From: Turritopsis dohrnii
Taxonomy: Eukaryota; Cnidaria; Hydrozoa; Anthoathecata; Oceaniidae
DNA length: 64,000 bases
Assembly (NCBI GenBank): GCA_027922465.2
Contig: BQMF02000766.1
Location: 57,399-121,398, forward strand
Direction: 5' to 3'
Part shown: positions 22,501 to 33,284 of the stretch, piece after piece
Layout: the number at the start of each line of letters is the position of its first letter
Position numbering within the stretch: the stretch's first letter is position 1
The notes under the pieces: model-generated
What the model saw: only the letters and a program-made list of their open reading frames with translations
Databases searched by the model: none
What the model was told of the DNA's origin: nothing
Program-made: the position numbers and the translations under genes

Positions 22501-24227
22501 ATGATGATACTTTGTGGATACGAACCATGGAGGAACTTGCCGCATCAGCAACTCCCTCTAAAATTCGTAAAGTGTTCTCCTTCATTCTGATCCATGGAGA
22601 GCCAAGCAATCCAGCTGAATTGTGGGAAAGATTCCGTGCTCACATGGTTGAAGATTTTTTGAGACACCAGACGGAAGTACAAGCAGAGCAGTCAGCTCTT
22701 GGTAAAATTCAGGAAGTCCTGCAGCAATTTGGTAGGGTTGTTACTGACTTTGATTTACCTGCTTTTGAACAAGCTATTGCAGACGATCTACCAAATGCTG
22801 ATGAAATGAGGGAAGAAGTCATCAACATGAGGAACACGTTGAATGCTGACCAGGTTGCTGTTTCGGATGCAGTCCTAGATGCAGTGACAACAAACAACAA
22901 TGATAACGCTCAAATTTTCTTCCTTGATGGACCAGGTGGAACAGGTAAAACTTTCACGTACAATTACATCATTCGTGAGGTTATTGGAAGAAACCTATTA
23001 GTAAGTACGTGTGCGTGGACTGGAATTGCAGCAACCCTGTTACAAAATGGTAAGACAGTCCATTCTCTTTTCAAATTACCTGTTCCTGTATTGGACAATT
23101 CAACATGCAACGTCAAGCCTAATAGTAGGCACGCTGATTTCTTACGTAGCCAGCATATTTTGATATTTGATGAGGCAAGTATGATTCCTAAGCATGCACT
23201 TGAGGCTATTGATAGAATGTTCAGGGATATCTGTAACAGTGATGTGCCTTTTGCTGGAAAGGTTGTTCTTTTAGGTGGTGATTTTAGACAGACTCTTCCA
23301 GTAGTGAGAAGAGGCAGACCAGCTCAGATAGTGGAAGCATGCATCAAGAGCTCTGTCTTGTGGCCAATAGTCCAAATCTTCCATCTGAATGTCAACATGA
23401 GAGCTGCATCTGGGCAAAGGGAATTTGCGGAATTCCTACTTGAATTAGGAAACGGAGCGATACCGAAAAAATTGGATGATCCATTTAAAGACTCCATTGA
23501 AATTCCGCATCAATGTGTTTTGCATGAAAATGATGATATCGTCCACTCTATTTTTAGTGATGCTGGAGGAGAGGATATGTCGAGTCGTGTTATTCTGACA
23601 CCGACCAATGACGAGGCTTTAGTGATTAACGAACGGATTCTTCAGGGAATGCCTGGTGAAACAGTCACATACTTTAGTGTCGATTCTGTTGTTTCCGATG
23701 AGCAAGAAGAGATTGACTTGTATCCGATGGAGTTCATCAATTCGCTTACTCCTTCTGGAATGCCTCCACACCGGTTGAACTTGAAAGTCAACAGTATAGT
23801 GATGCTGCTGCGAAATTTATCGTTGAAGGACGGTTTATGCAACGGCACCCGATTAGTCATCCGTAATCTGCGAGAAAATATCCTTGATTGTGAAGTGCTG
23901 ACCGGTATCTCCGCGGGAAATCGAGTGCTCATTCCTAGAGTGACATTATGTCCGAATGATACCAACCTTCCGTTTCAGCTGAAGCGTACACAATTTCCTC
24001 TCCGTTTGTCCTACGCAATAACCATAAACAAAAGTCAAGGTCAGACTTTTGAACGGGTTGGTATTTATATGCAAAGGCCTTGCTTCAGTCATGGTCAACG
24101 GTATGTTGCATTTTCACGAACACGAAGCTTTGAAGCAGTGAAAGTAAAGGTTTGTAGAACTTTGCAGCAAGGCTATGTGAGAGAGAGATGCTACACTAGA
24201 AATGTAGTCTACCAACAGGTATTATGA
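19569..24227 (+). CDS. Helitron Rep/PIF1-like helicase (1552 aa)
   Basis: Rolling-circle transposition protein combining an HUH endonuclease and a 5'-3' helicase. Residues about 80-175 are alternating repeats NEQPEQAAARLEAQAHRQQ and NEQPEQAAARRAANAQQHQ, two of each. A Cys zinc region follows (CEHCGAVKF ... FKCC, about 210-230). The Helitron-like N domain runs to about 550. The HUH motif GLPHVHML is at about 654, and the tyrosine motif YLYKYIYKGHD is at about 790. The helicase has Walker A GPGGTGKT at about 1122, DEAS at about 1201, GGDFRQTLP at about 1235, and NKSQGQTF with VAFSRTRS near the C-terminus. All catalytic motifs are present without stops, so the protein could be functional. The start ATG at 19569 is the first in frame. 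Confidence 0.9.
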   Translation: MNSDHDYAVPQRFVLPRSQFDRDIVDARQHQHDERQQQPSADDPQQRRHIRNAARQRRYRANQNEIRAQLRRERDAQNQRQQRANEQPEQAAARLEAQAHRQQLLRENEQPEQAAARRAANAQQHQRARQNEQPEQAALRLEAQAHRQQLLRENEQPEQAAARRAADAQQHQRAYVRNRRVRRARFLNAARIDVENNNLPDIHSLGGFNILCEHCGAVKFDRETNFKCCTNGKVQLPNLLDYPPELRNLLLDDSALGKHFRKCIRVYNNAFSFASLSANLRPPPGNGPPCFRICGQLLHRYGALHANENQVPMFSQLYIIEAANSLDMRMQNPSNADCNRDLMGQIQTVINRVSPYAAAYRNLAQVEREEEERALLENRPTSVVGMYMREGEDRRRYNAPHHEEVAAIFVGNDGEPPAGRNIVVYPRDQPLRNISYMSTNIDSMMYPIIFPRGDPGWSPNMNHVQQHATERRNKITQLQYYIYRIAIRREFSALHLAGKLFQQFVVDSYVKVEGARLDFIRQNQEQLRADSYTGLMDYLEEAAHERNLRAGNVVVLPSTFSGSPRNMHQLYLDAMALVSKKGKPDLFLTFTCNPKWPEIVQNLLPGQTPSDRPDLVTRVFKLKLEALKNDIIKDSVLGVSIAQVDVIEFQKRGLPHVHMLLHLGNEFKLRNADDIDSLISARIPNQDQEPELYEIIKSCMVHGPCGHLNVSSPCMQDGKCSKNFPKQFNNGTVLNVDGYPLYHRPDDGRTVRIRNMDLDNRWIVPYNPFLSKKYNAHINLEACVSIKSVKYLYKYIYKGHDTAHIEINERIDHDEIKTFLDARYVSAPEAVWRLCSFPMHTQSHAILRLPVHLPNEQQIFFREGQEQAALERGQEHTKLTAWFELNRVDEQARQYLYPDIPHHYVFQTRQHKWVTRQRGAEKIVSRMYNASIRQGERYFLRVLLLHVPGATSFEYLRTVNGIVYRSFREACIALGLLDDDTLWIRTMEELAASATPSKIRKVFSFILIHGEPSNPAELWERFRAHMVEDFLRHQTEVQAEQSALGKIQEVLQQFGRVVTDFDLPAFEQAIADDLPNADEMREEVINMRNTLNADQVAVSDAVLDAVTTNNNDNAQIFFLDGPGGTGKTFTYNYIIREVIGRNLLVSTCAWTGIAATLLQNGKTVHSLFKLPVPVLDNSTCNVKPNSRHADFLRSQHILIFDEASMIPKHALEAIDRMFRDICNSDVPFAGKVVLLGGDFRQTLPVVRRGRPAQIVEACIKSSVLWPIVQIFHLNVNMRAASGQREFAEFLLELGNGAIPKKLDDPFKDSIEIPHQCVLHENDDIVHSIFSDAGGEDMSSRVILTPTNDEALVINERILQGMPGETVTYFSVDSVVSDEQEEIDLYPMEFINSLTPSGMPPHRLNLKVNSIVMLLRNLSLKDGLCNGTRLVIRNLRENILDCEVLTGISAGNRVLIPRVTLCPNDTNLPFQLKRTQFPLRLSYAITINKSQGQTFERVGIYMQRPCFSHGQRYVAFSRTRSFEAVKVKVCRTLQQGYVRERCYTRNVVYQQVL

Positions 24228-24403
24228 ATATTTTTACCTTGCGAAAAATATACGTGCAATTGATATTAAATATTTTGAATTAAAACTTTACGCAAGGTTA
24301 ATGAGGAGGCATTAGATTATAGATAACCTGGAAATTAAATTTGTATACATTGAATTGAATATACTGAAATTAAAGCAGTTTACATTTAATTGAATTACAC
24401 TGA

Positions 24404-24535
24404 ATTGAGTTAATTGATTTGAATTACATTGAATTGAATTACTTTGAATTGAATTACATTGAATTGAATTATATTGAATTGAATTGAATTACATTGAATG
24501 GAATTACATTGAATTGAATTACATTGAATTGAATT
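24404..24535. repeat. ATTGAATTGAATTAC tandem repeat
   Basis: Imperfect tandem copies of ATTGAATTGAATTAC and shortened forms, downstream of the Helitron gene. Non-coding. Confidence 0.8.
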
Positions 24536-24676
24536 GAATGAGTGTAGCATTAGATTAGATGACCTAGAAATTAGATTAGTTTACATTGAATATGCCAAAT
24601 GATTAGTATATAGCATTAGATTAGATTACCTTGAACTTAGAGTAGATTGAAGATTGAATAGATTATGGAAGATAAT

Positions 24677-24827
24677 GGAAGCGGCATGGAGCCGGGAGGA
24701 AGGAGGGTATGAAAGCGGCATGAAGCCGGGTGGAGGAGGGTATGAAAGCGGCATGAAGCCGGGTGGAGGAGGGTATGAAAGCGGCATGGAGCCGGGTGGA
24801 GGAGGGTAGGCAAGCGGCAAAAAGCCG
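24677..24827. repeat. 33-bp GC-rich minisatellite, about 4.5 units
   Basis: Unit GAAAGCGGCATGAAGCCGGG + TGGAGGAGGGTAT, 33 bp, repeated from 24677 with few differences. The last partial unit ends AGCGGCAAAAAGCCG. Each unit contains a GCGGC/GCCG inverted pair able to form a hairpin. The minus frame would read PPPG repeats, which I take as a by-product. Confidence 0.85.
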
Positions 24828-25058
24828 TTGTATGTGTGACATATTGTAATTTATTCTCTTTTTTTGAGGTTCTGATGTCATTGAAAAGGCAGTTTTATCA
24901 TTGTTATACAGTAACATATGTCATACATATTGAACTGCATGGTTTCTTTTAAAAATTGGTATGAATGTTTCCCTTATAATTCTTTTCCTTTTTTTAACCT
25001 GATAGTCCATTGTTATTTGCATAGCTGCAGTTCACTAACAATTTCTTTTCTTTTTTAG

Positions 25059-25692
25059 ATAGGGAGACAAAGCGTAAACTTCTCCAGATTATTGAATTTA
25101 CATTGTGGTATTGAGACACCATATACTCAGCTAAATGATTTTTTCATTAAGCATGGGTAAGAAACCTTTTAAAAATGACATTTCGTTGCTCTTATTTGTC
25201 TGTTGGTTTGTTTGTTTCGTTTCTCTTCAGCCTATGTTTATTGAGATATTAGCCAGTTAGAAATTCATGACATCGCCCACCCTCCTTTTTAGCAGTTTAA
25301 ATTTCTTAAAAGTCCATTGAACATTGCTTATTATACCTATCTATATGGTTTCTTCTGGAAGAATAGACTTTGTCAATCCATTTTTGGCTTGGGATAACCA
25401 GAAGTTTTTACCCTGGTGTCTGTATAATAATCACACGTGTTTCATATAATCGGGCTTGAGAACATGTGTACGTTTTTCTTTTAGTAAGCCAATGGCCACG
25501 TCATCTACTGGTCCTCTTCTCGAACGGTTTCTGAAGGAACCTCGTGTGCGTACCAACTATAATCTGAATGTATTCTTAGTAAATTTAAGAATGACAATAA
25601 TAAAAACGTTAAATAAACTATTCAGTTCTTTTCTTGATTTCCCTGTTTCCGATTTTTGTGAACTCTTTGGTGGTGCCACAAACGCATGCTGA
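25059..25692 (+). CDS. Two exons of an unassigned gene (25059-25156, 25485-25692)
   Basis: After TTTTTTAG an open exon reads GRQSVNFSRLLNLHCGIETP and ends CATGG before GTAAGAAA. After CTTTTAG at 25484 a second exon resumes in the compatible phase with KPMATSSTGPLLERFLKEPR and ends at TGA, 25692. Both splice sites are strong and the frame is kept. The family is not recognised. It may be the 3' end of a gene in which the Helitron sits, or part of another repeat. Confidence 0.35.
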
Positions 25693-25744
25693 ACATTGGC
25701 GGCTATACAGTATAAATAGGCAACGGATGAAAAACATGATCGCA

Positions 25745-25820
25745 TGCCATAACAGATATCAGCAATTAGGCATGCAATGACACACGTCTGGCAAATTTCT
25801 TACGACCAGGCCTGCATTTT
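25745..25820 (+). repeat. Dispersed repeat, copy A (paired with 31460-31535)
   Basis: Shares ordered blocks GCCATAAC(A/T)GATATCA, ATGACA and ACCAGGCCTG with 31460-31535 in the same orientation. The two copies enclose the flap-nuclease-like gene and the P element. 25821-26214 holds nothing else supported. Confidence 0.5.
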
Positions 25821-26214
25821 AAATGAATTTTATTCTAAAAAATACAAATTTTCTTTTCTGTTTTGAAAATGTTTAATTAAAATTGTATAATAGTTGATGT
25901 TGTAGAAAACAGAACAAAGAAAAAAATGTTTCAGTGAAAAATAATAGCTCTGATACACCTTTTTTATAAAGGTAAATTTGACTCAACCTCAGTTATTTTT
26001 AATTTTTTTTACGATTTTAGTGTTTATTTATGCTTATACCTATGGTTATTCAAAAAGTAATTGCAAAGGTTGATGTTACAAAAAAATAATCTTTTTAAAA
26101 AAGAATAGCCAGCTAGGTGGTCAAGACTGGGCATGTTGGTATCTTCACCTAATGAAAAAAAAGTTCCTCAATTTATGGACTTTGAAACTACAATATCAAT
26201 CAACTAACTTTATT

Positions 26215-29196
26215 TCAGAGCTTTATTTTAAAAACGTGTCGAAGATTCTTACCTAGTTCCGATAATGCGGCCAACGTATTAGCATCGGCTTTCAAAAATT
26301 CCTTCCACCAAAATGTCTTAGATTTTCCAGAAAATCTCCCAGTCTGATCGCATCCGGTAAATGTATGAAATCCCAACAAAGCTTCTGCATGGCTGGTACC
26401 GATGGTTTCATAACAACATGCGATATCAATCTTGCGAACATCATTTCCTTTGCAAGTATAAAATAATAAAGATTGCGGGAGTGATGGATAAAAGTGTATC
26501 AACAAAAAAAACACATCTATGTCTGGTGATGAGACCATTTGCACCATTTGCGAAGGGATCTCGTTTTGCAACATCAAAAGCATGGAGAATTAGCAGTGTG
26601 TCCGCTTCTTTGTGATCGTGTGTGTGCATTTGTTCAGGAAACTCCGCAATGTTACTTTCAGTGATTTTATCATATGTTATAGCATATTTCTTGTTAACAG
26701 CCTCAAATGCAAGTTTGCTATTCTCCGCTAAATAAATTGTAAGGTCTTGCTTTGTATCAATATGTGATAATAATGACTTGAGCGGAACTGCTGATATTCT
26801 GGTTGAATTACTAATTTTGTAACGAATCTCCCTTCATCTGGTTCTCTTTTTCCTTGTGTGATCTTTCAATGACCCGTTAATGTATCTGTGGAATACCAGA
26901 CGAACTTCTGTATAGCCCGACAACATTTTCATGACTGGTGAATGCTGCAGATAACTCCTGATTAATGAAAAAATGAAAAATATTAGCTCAACCAGCAGGC
27001 TTAAAGTTTTTTTTAAGGACTGACCATACTGGAATCTTTTTTCTATAAAAGACAGGTACTCTCATAAAAAATGTGTATTTAAAGAATATATATGTCCAAA
27101 TCTATCGACATAACGATATTGTGATAGTACACTGACCTTACAAGTCTCCATATCTTTATCTTCGTGTATTTGGTTCACAACAGCCATACCATCTATTATT
27201 ACAACTGATCTAACTTCATCGACTTCTACATTGACTTCTTGCTCAGGTTGTTGAGCAGCACCTTGCTCTTCAATAAGATGCAGCACCTTCGACAAATGGT
27301 TGACCGTCGCACGTGAATAGCGATCAAGGAACAACTGTAAATTCAAAATTACCCAAACAGTATCCGATGTCTAGTTCAGGTCTTAAAAACTACCTTAATG
27401 ACAACTCTTCTTCTTTCAACTGTACTAGGTTGCCATCAACATTCTTTCTCATAACCTTCATCTGTGATTTGAAGGCGTTGAGCTTTCTTTTTTTCATCGG
27501 AGACCATATGGCAATATCTCCTTTTAATGTAGATTCTACAAATTCTGCATACATTTTTGTTCCTATATCTTCATGTTGCAGTAATTCCCCTACGCATTCT
27601 TCTGGCAATATGGCTTTTGAAACCACATTGAAAACTGAATTATCGTCAGAAAATGTGACATCATTATTTTCCATTTCCACTTTCAATTTCTGAGAATTGA
27701 GACGAAGCCTCTTCAAGTGGGATCCAGTGAGTGCATTTTTCTCTTGGTACAGCAATGAATATCATATTTCTTGCAGTACTTATCAGACAAGGTATTCAAA
27801 ATAGGTGCAGTCAAGCAAAAACGATTGAGACGCTCTGGCTTTTGGGTCAATCCAATTATATCCCCATTTATTTTCAGGTTTTTGTTTTCTTGTTTCATTG
27901 CATGGTAATAACCAATTGATGTGAATGGAATCTCACTTTTGCTGACACTGAAATTATCTGAAAGGTACTCCCACGTTTGAGTATCTTGTTCTTGAAGACC
28001 CATCATATCTGCTAGGTACAATGGAGTTAAGCGGGCGTAATTGAGCTGATCGTGTGCAAAAAAGTACTTGATAAAGTCATTCATGGCACTGAGATGGAGC
28101 ATCCATAATCCTTCTCGCGACGCTCAGATGAAAAGGAGCAAGGATTCAAACATTTTCATATAATTTCTGAAATATCGTCCTTGATTTTTCAATGTTTCAC
28201 CAAACACAATCAAGTCCTCTAGAATTCCATTCTGATCAACAATGTTTAAAAGCGATTCGACTTGCTCTATTACAGCAACTTCTCTTGATATTTGATATTT
28301 GATTATTCAAATCATCTATGATGAGCTTGTTATCTTCGTTTTCATCGCATCAGCTGGTTACAAAGATTCTAAGCAGTGCCAGATATAATGCTGTATATGC
28401 TTCTATAAATCGTTTCATGTGCTTACCACCAAAAATCTGCTTCAAAGTGTTTTCACCAAAAACTACTGCATCTATAAATATTCCAATCACTTTTAGCATC
28501 ACAAACACTGTATGCAGTTCACCTAGACGGAAGACAAAGCCTTCACTAATTTCAGTGTGACTTTTGAGCTGCATGCACTTTGAATACAACTGCAGATCTA
28601 GAGAAACCACAGTTTTCTGTTCTCCCGTCAATTCAAAATTAATTTCTTGAATGATCTTTAAAGCGGTGTATAGTGTGAACCAATCTGTTGGTGGAGATGG
28701 GTATAAAGGCAAGCCTTGACAAGTTGATAAAGTAGGTTTTACTGTTATTAACGAGTTGAATGCTGGCCAGGTCAGAAAAGTTCCACTAACCTCATCACCG
28801 ATGGCTTGACATAATGCCCATGTTTGATTTAACTTCTTGTATTTCTTCTGCTGTAAACACACAATGTCTCCTCCATCGAATGTTGGGAATGATACATTTT
28901 TGAATGACTACTTGAGCAGTGGCATGAAATTCATTTTTTCCATCTGGAGTGTCATTTTGAAAGTCACTGTTGTCGGTTGCAAGATGAACTGGAACCCCTG
29001 CTACAATATTTGAAGGGATGTACACTCGATGTCTTTCACTCGATAATACAGAGATCACAATTGCATTTTCAATCTTGATGACTTTGTCGTATGAAATGAA
29101 TAAGTTCAAATTGGACATGTGTTCTATCAAGTCCTTACTTCGAGTGGATTTATGAAGCAGAAGGCCTAAACCAACAGTTAGTGGAGTTTTGTTCAT
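26215..29196 (-). pseudogene. Flap-nuclease-like (XPG/PIN) repeated gene, second copy
   Basis: Read leftward, exon-like frames occur at 29196-28795, 28862-28350, 28102-27713, 27755-27390, 27346-27062 and about 26860-26215. The N-terminal part reads VGLGLLLHKSTRSKDLIEHM and TDNSDFQNDTPDGKNEFHAT. The middle has VVIIDGMAVVNQIHEDKD. The C-terminal part has HDHKEADTLLILHAFDVA, then after a frameshift near 26540 SSPDIDVFFLLIHFYP and GFHTFTGCDQTGRFSGKSK. The pattern IDG / (E)EADTxxxxHA / SPDxDVxxLL / GCDxxxxFxGK mirrors the metal-binding acidic blocks of XPG/FEN1 nucleases, so a nuclease fold is inferred. Two copies in one window point to a mobile or repeated gene. Confidence 0.55.
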
Positions 29197-29385
29197 TTGA
29201 TTGTATCCCCTATACTCACTTTAACCAGATGCATATTGCACTTGTCGATCAGTTTTTACCATGAATTTCAACAGATTTATCATTTGTTGTATGTGGTCGT
29301 TTTGACTCAGATGCTATTTGAGGTCCCTCTATGATCCATCACAACAAAAGTTCAAGTGACTTGGGTATGTTAAACCCTTCAAAAC

Positions 29386-30333
29386 TTGCTTAAATTAGCC
29401 AGAAATGCATTGGCTGATGTCAAAGAGTTCGTTGATGCTGATGGAAGAGTTATAAAATGGGATCACATTAAAATTCTCCATGAATTTCAAGACAAAGAAG
29501 GCCTCAAGTTTGCAAATAAGCTTTCAAAAGGACACGTACAATTTCATCGACATAAGATGAACGTTTCAATTGCCGCTCAGACATTGAGTAGCTCAGTAGC
29601 TGATGCCCTTGAATTTTTGAAAACAAGTGGGTATCCTGGTTGCAATGATGCTGGTGGAACTATTAAATTCATTCGAACAATTGATGGTCTTTTTGATTAT
29701 CTTAACACCAAAAGTTCTTTCGGAAAAGGATTTAAAAAGGCTTTTTCAAATGGCAATAAAAATCACTGGTACCCATTTCTTGTAGAGACAATCGAATATC
29801 TTTCCAATTTAAAAGATAAAAATGGTGTTCCATTGTTAAAACATAGAAGGAAAACCTTTGTATTAGGTTTAATCATATCATCGAAAAGTGTAATTACATT
29901 ACAACATCGTATATTGAACAGGATCAACGATCCTTTCAAATACATCTTGACGTACAAATTATCTCAAGATCATCTGGAACTCCTGTTTGCCTGTATCAGA
30001 GGAAAAAACGGCTTTAACAATAACCCAGATGTTAGACAATTAAAATCCAGTCTAAAACGAATTCTTCTTCGCAAAGCCATAGTTGGGTCTAAACATTCAA
30101 ATTGCACAATGTTCGAACCACAGTCAATTGGATCAGTATTTTCAATGAAATGGGGCAGAAGATCGTCTCCAATTCAACATGTCAATAACAATCAAGATGA
30201 ACCACTTCCAATAATAAGACCACATACACCACATTTTTTATGGTGTGTGACAATCGCATATGTGGCTTGTAATGACAAGTGTCACATCAAACGTTTATTC
30301 AAAAGTCAACAAAAATCTGTCCCAACCTGTTGA
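29386..30333 (+). pseudogene. P-element-like (THAP9-type) transposase, C-terminal 315 aa
   Basis: The frame opens with MLKLARNALAD, reads KLSKGHVQFHRHKMNVSIAA and QTLSSSVADALEFL (the GTP-binding insertion/RNase H region of P-type transposases), RTIDGLFDYLNTKS, and LSQDHLELLFACIRGKNGFN + NNPDVRQLKSSLKR, the hallmark C-terminal block of P-element/THAP9 enzymes. Just upstream (29330-29385) a shifted frame shows further related sequence with a stop. The THAP domain and first catalytic Asp are missing, so this is a 5'-truncated copy. No 31-bp P-type TIR was identified. It is divergently placed against the neighbouring minus gene. Confidence 0.75.
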
Positions 30334-31459
30334 AAGTAACAGTTTAGCTACAGAAATGGTTTGTATACATTGATTGAATTTCACAATAAACGTTTCTCAG
30401 ATTAAGTCCACAACTTTGTTGCCATTTCCTTAATGAGTAATAAGGTCTCAATCGGTTTGGAATACGCTAGCAGTTTCAAATTAAAACTTAGTGCTCATAA
30501 ATTTTCTTTGCTTGGTCGTAGAAAATAACGTAGAAAATCAGCTGATGAATAAAGGAATTTCATGTGTGTGATATTGTATTCATTGAAAATTTAACAATGA
30601 AGAAAAGTTATGTTTTGAAAATTAATAAATGAATCAAATTCTATTCCGCGTGCACAAGGACCTTTGTTACAGATAGTATTTTGTAATTTTTGTCAGTTTA
30701 AGGTTTTAAACGTTATTAAAAAAGTTACAATAGTATTCCAAAAGGTTCCATCGTAGGGGTTTTTGGAGGTATTTAAAGACAGATAAGTAACGCAAAAATA
30801 CTTATCGAGAAAACCTCTTCCAAAGAAATTCCATTTTGCGATCGGTTGAATAAACAACTTAACAAAAGAAACAATAGCTGTTATTTGCTTTACATGAATA
30901 ATTAATAACTTTACTATTAAAAGAAAACATAGTTCTTGTAAACATGCTGAATAGGTTGTGTAAACGAATTGCAGTAAACATGAAATGAAATACCACTAAA
31001 TTTAAAATTTCGTACCAAATGATAAATTTTTATAGCATCATATATACATTTTCATAAAGCTCTCTGAAAGCTTTATCTTTTAATGAAATAAAAAAAAATT
31101 TGATTTTTTCGATTACAGGGGTGATGACTATCCTTAATTCAGAAACAATTTGAAATTCAAAACAAAACAATGTAGAGTTACACAAATAATTCTTTTAGAA
31201 TTTCTTTATTACATTATACATCTTTTTCTTTCTTCAGGTTTTATTATTCCATTTTATTATCTTTTGTATAAATTTTTATATATCAACAAAGTCATGTTGA
31301 GAGAAAACATTTTACGATCCGAATTTTCTAAAACTTTGTTGTTTTGTTTCTTGCTACATTCATTTGCTGCGAAAATTTCATTTTGACATAAGACACATTT
31401 CAAAATTGACTTGATTATCATACAGAATTAAGATAATCATAACAGGAAAAAAATGGACG

Positions 31460-31535
31460 GACGCCATAACTGATATCATCAATTAATGTCTGGGATGACA
31501 TATCCGCCAATTTTCATACAACCAGGCCTGTATTA
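31460..31535 (+). repeat. Dispersed repeat, copy B
   Basis: See the copy at 25745-25820. Blocks GCCATAACTGATATCATCAA and ACCAGGCCTG are the best matches. 30334-31459 shows no supported gene, only AT-rich sequence. Confidence 0.5.
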
Positions 31536-31581
31536 TTACTATTATTATCAGAGAAGAAATTTATTTGAGCATATATGTCAT

Positions 31582-33010
31582 TCAAAAAGGTTTTGCAGTT
31601 TTCATTAGGGTCAAGAACAGATCCCATTTAAGTTTGGCAGTGATTAACTTTTCATAATATAAAATACTTATATACAATGTAAATCGTTCCACAAACATAT
31701 GAAAACATTTGTATCTATAAAAAATCACAATTGAATTGAGATAATTATTGTAAAGTAGTGTATAATTGGGCTTACCTAAGAAACCGCACAATTTCCGAGA
31801 AGCAGGAAAATCACAACCAATACACAGCAGGGCAACTCTGTAGAGTTTCTCAATCTGTGTGTTTGCCTTTGTTAATACAATTTTAAATCCATCAGCCCAA
31901 GCAACGTTCAATTCATCTACTAAAGGTTGTACAAAAGTATTTGTTGGTGGTTCTTTAACCATATTGGGTATGATTCCTACCAGTATAACATTCTTTCGCT
32001 TGAAACGTTCAGAGCGCAGTAGGTTTAATATCACCAAGTATATTCCACCAATGGAAAAACTTGACAAATGTTTAAATGGCTGAAACCAGTCCAAATTAAG
32101 CATCACTGCCAAGTTGTAATTATTTTTAAAATACCAATGGCCATCATGAACAAAATTTTTCCATATCAAACCATCATAAATGTCTGTAAGTAAATCTGTT
32201 TGAGTTATTTCCCTCCACTTATTACAGTCAGCATCAAAGTCTTCCCTGGCTGAAAGCATCTCAATTGATTTTCTTATTGGGGAATAACAATAAATTTTAT
32301 ATGGAAAATGTATAATGTCACCAGAGGGGGACTTTAATGTTTTCATAAGTACCTGGCCACATTTTTTCCGCATATGTTTCAACTTATGGTTAGGATACTT
32401 CACAAATGAGCACCACACAGTCGCTCAGTTTATACAATGAATGGCATTTAATACAAACAACATATTTTTTATAACTTGACTGTCCAATACCTAAAATGTC
32501 TCTGAATGAATACAATGTTTCAGGAAACTTATTACACATGTTTTTGATTAGTACATAATCAGTTTCTTGTAAGGCTTTCAGAAGGACAGCAAGAAATTTG
32601 ATGATAAACTCCAGTGCTGTGTCAGTGATATTGAATGTGAATTGCCAATATGCTAAAAACAGACAGATCCACTGATCTAACAAAGCCTCCTTCCCACTTC
32701 CTTCATTTTCGTTTTAAAGTTTATCCTCGTAAAAGAATGTCCCTTCCTGAAACAATTGGTGAAAAACCTCATAAGAAATGTCTTCAATGTTGAATTCGTA
32801 TTCACCATGTCCCTCATCATCAATATTTCTACGAATCGTCGCCATTATCCTCCATCTCAGCATCACCCTCAAAACTTTTCTCGACCTCGTGATGGTATCC
32901 TGTTGGTTCGTTATATTCGGTGCTTGGGGGAGTGATTTTGACTTTTCGACAACACTTATGTTGACAAACTCATCTCTGCATAATTCACATTTCACATGTA
33001 AAGAAGTCAT
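31582..33010 (-). pseudogene. Tnp2/CACTA (EnSpm)-like transposase, N-terminal to middle part
   Basis: Read leftward. 33010-32714 has a CxxC zinc pair (KCELCRDEF) and an acidic helix. 32683-32390 reads DQWICLFLAYWQF and YVVCIKCHSLYKLSDC (second CxxC). 32418-31765 reads LLTDIYDGLIWKNFV, LAVMLNLDWFQPFKHLSSFS + IGGIYLVILNLLRSERF, VILVGIIPNMVKEPPTNTF and LCIGCDFPASRKLCGFLG. N-x-D-W-F-Q-P-F-x-H followed by L-P/L-R-x-x-R and I-x-x-C-D-x-P-A-x-R is the Transposase_21-like core. It contains the first DDE Asp (in NLDWFQ) and a second in CDFPA. Frame breaks near 32400 and the missing 3' third show it is incomplete here. Confidence 0.65.
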
Positions 33011-33284
33011 AACAGCACATAGTAAATCTTCTCTTGTTGGCTTCTTGTTTGAGTAGCCTCGTGGTAGTGATCAGCCATTATGCATTAATGAAACAGCGTG
33101 TAAGTAGCGATTTTCTGCAAATTGATTGGCGAGTTTTATTATCGTCCAATTACCAAATTTATATGTGCGACTTTAGGTCGGCGCTTGTTTTCATAATGTG
33201 ACCAACTTGAATCAAAGTTTCTTTTCAAGTTTTTGAGGCTCGTGGTGCCTGGTTTTAAGTACTCAAATCTTCTTTAATAACATC

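Larger units (their letters stand above)
18948..24860 (+). mobile_element. Helitron, apparently with intact Rep/helicase
   Basis: The left end TCTATATATTAATAGCCGAT followed by TCTCTGTTTGTCCGTTTGTC, preceded by A, matches the usual animal Helitron 5' terminus (TC start after A). One large intact gene follows at 19569-24227. The 3' end is not pinned: a GC hairpin (AGCGGCAAAAAGCCG at about 24813) could be the terminal hairpin, but no clear CTRR follows, so the right boundary is approximate. Confidence 0.6.

Noticed and set aside
24626..24917. Pro-rich minus-strand frames over the 33-bp repeat
   Set aside because: They arise from a repeat whose period is a multiple of three; no sign of a real gene.
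31150..31386. 78-codon Phe/Leu-rich plus frame
   Set aside because: No similarity or splice support; typical of AT-rich non-coding DNA.
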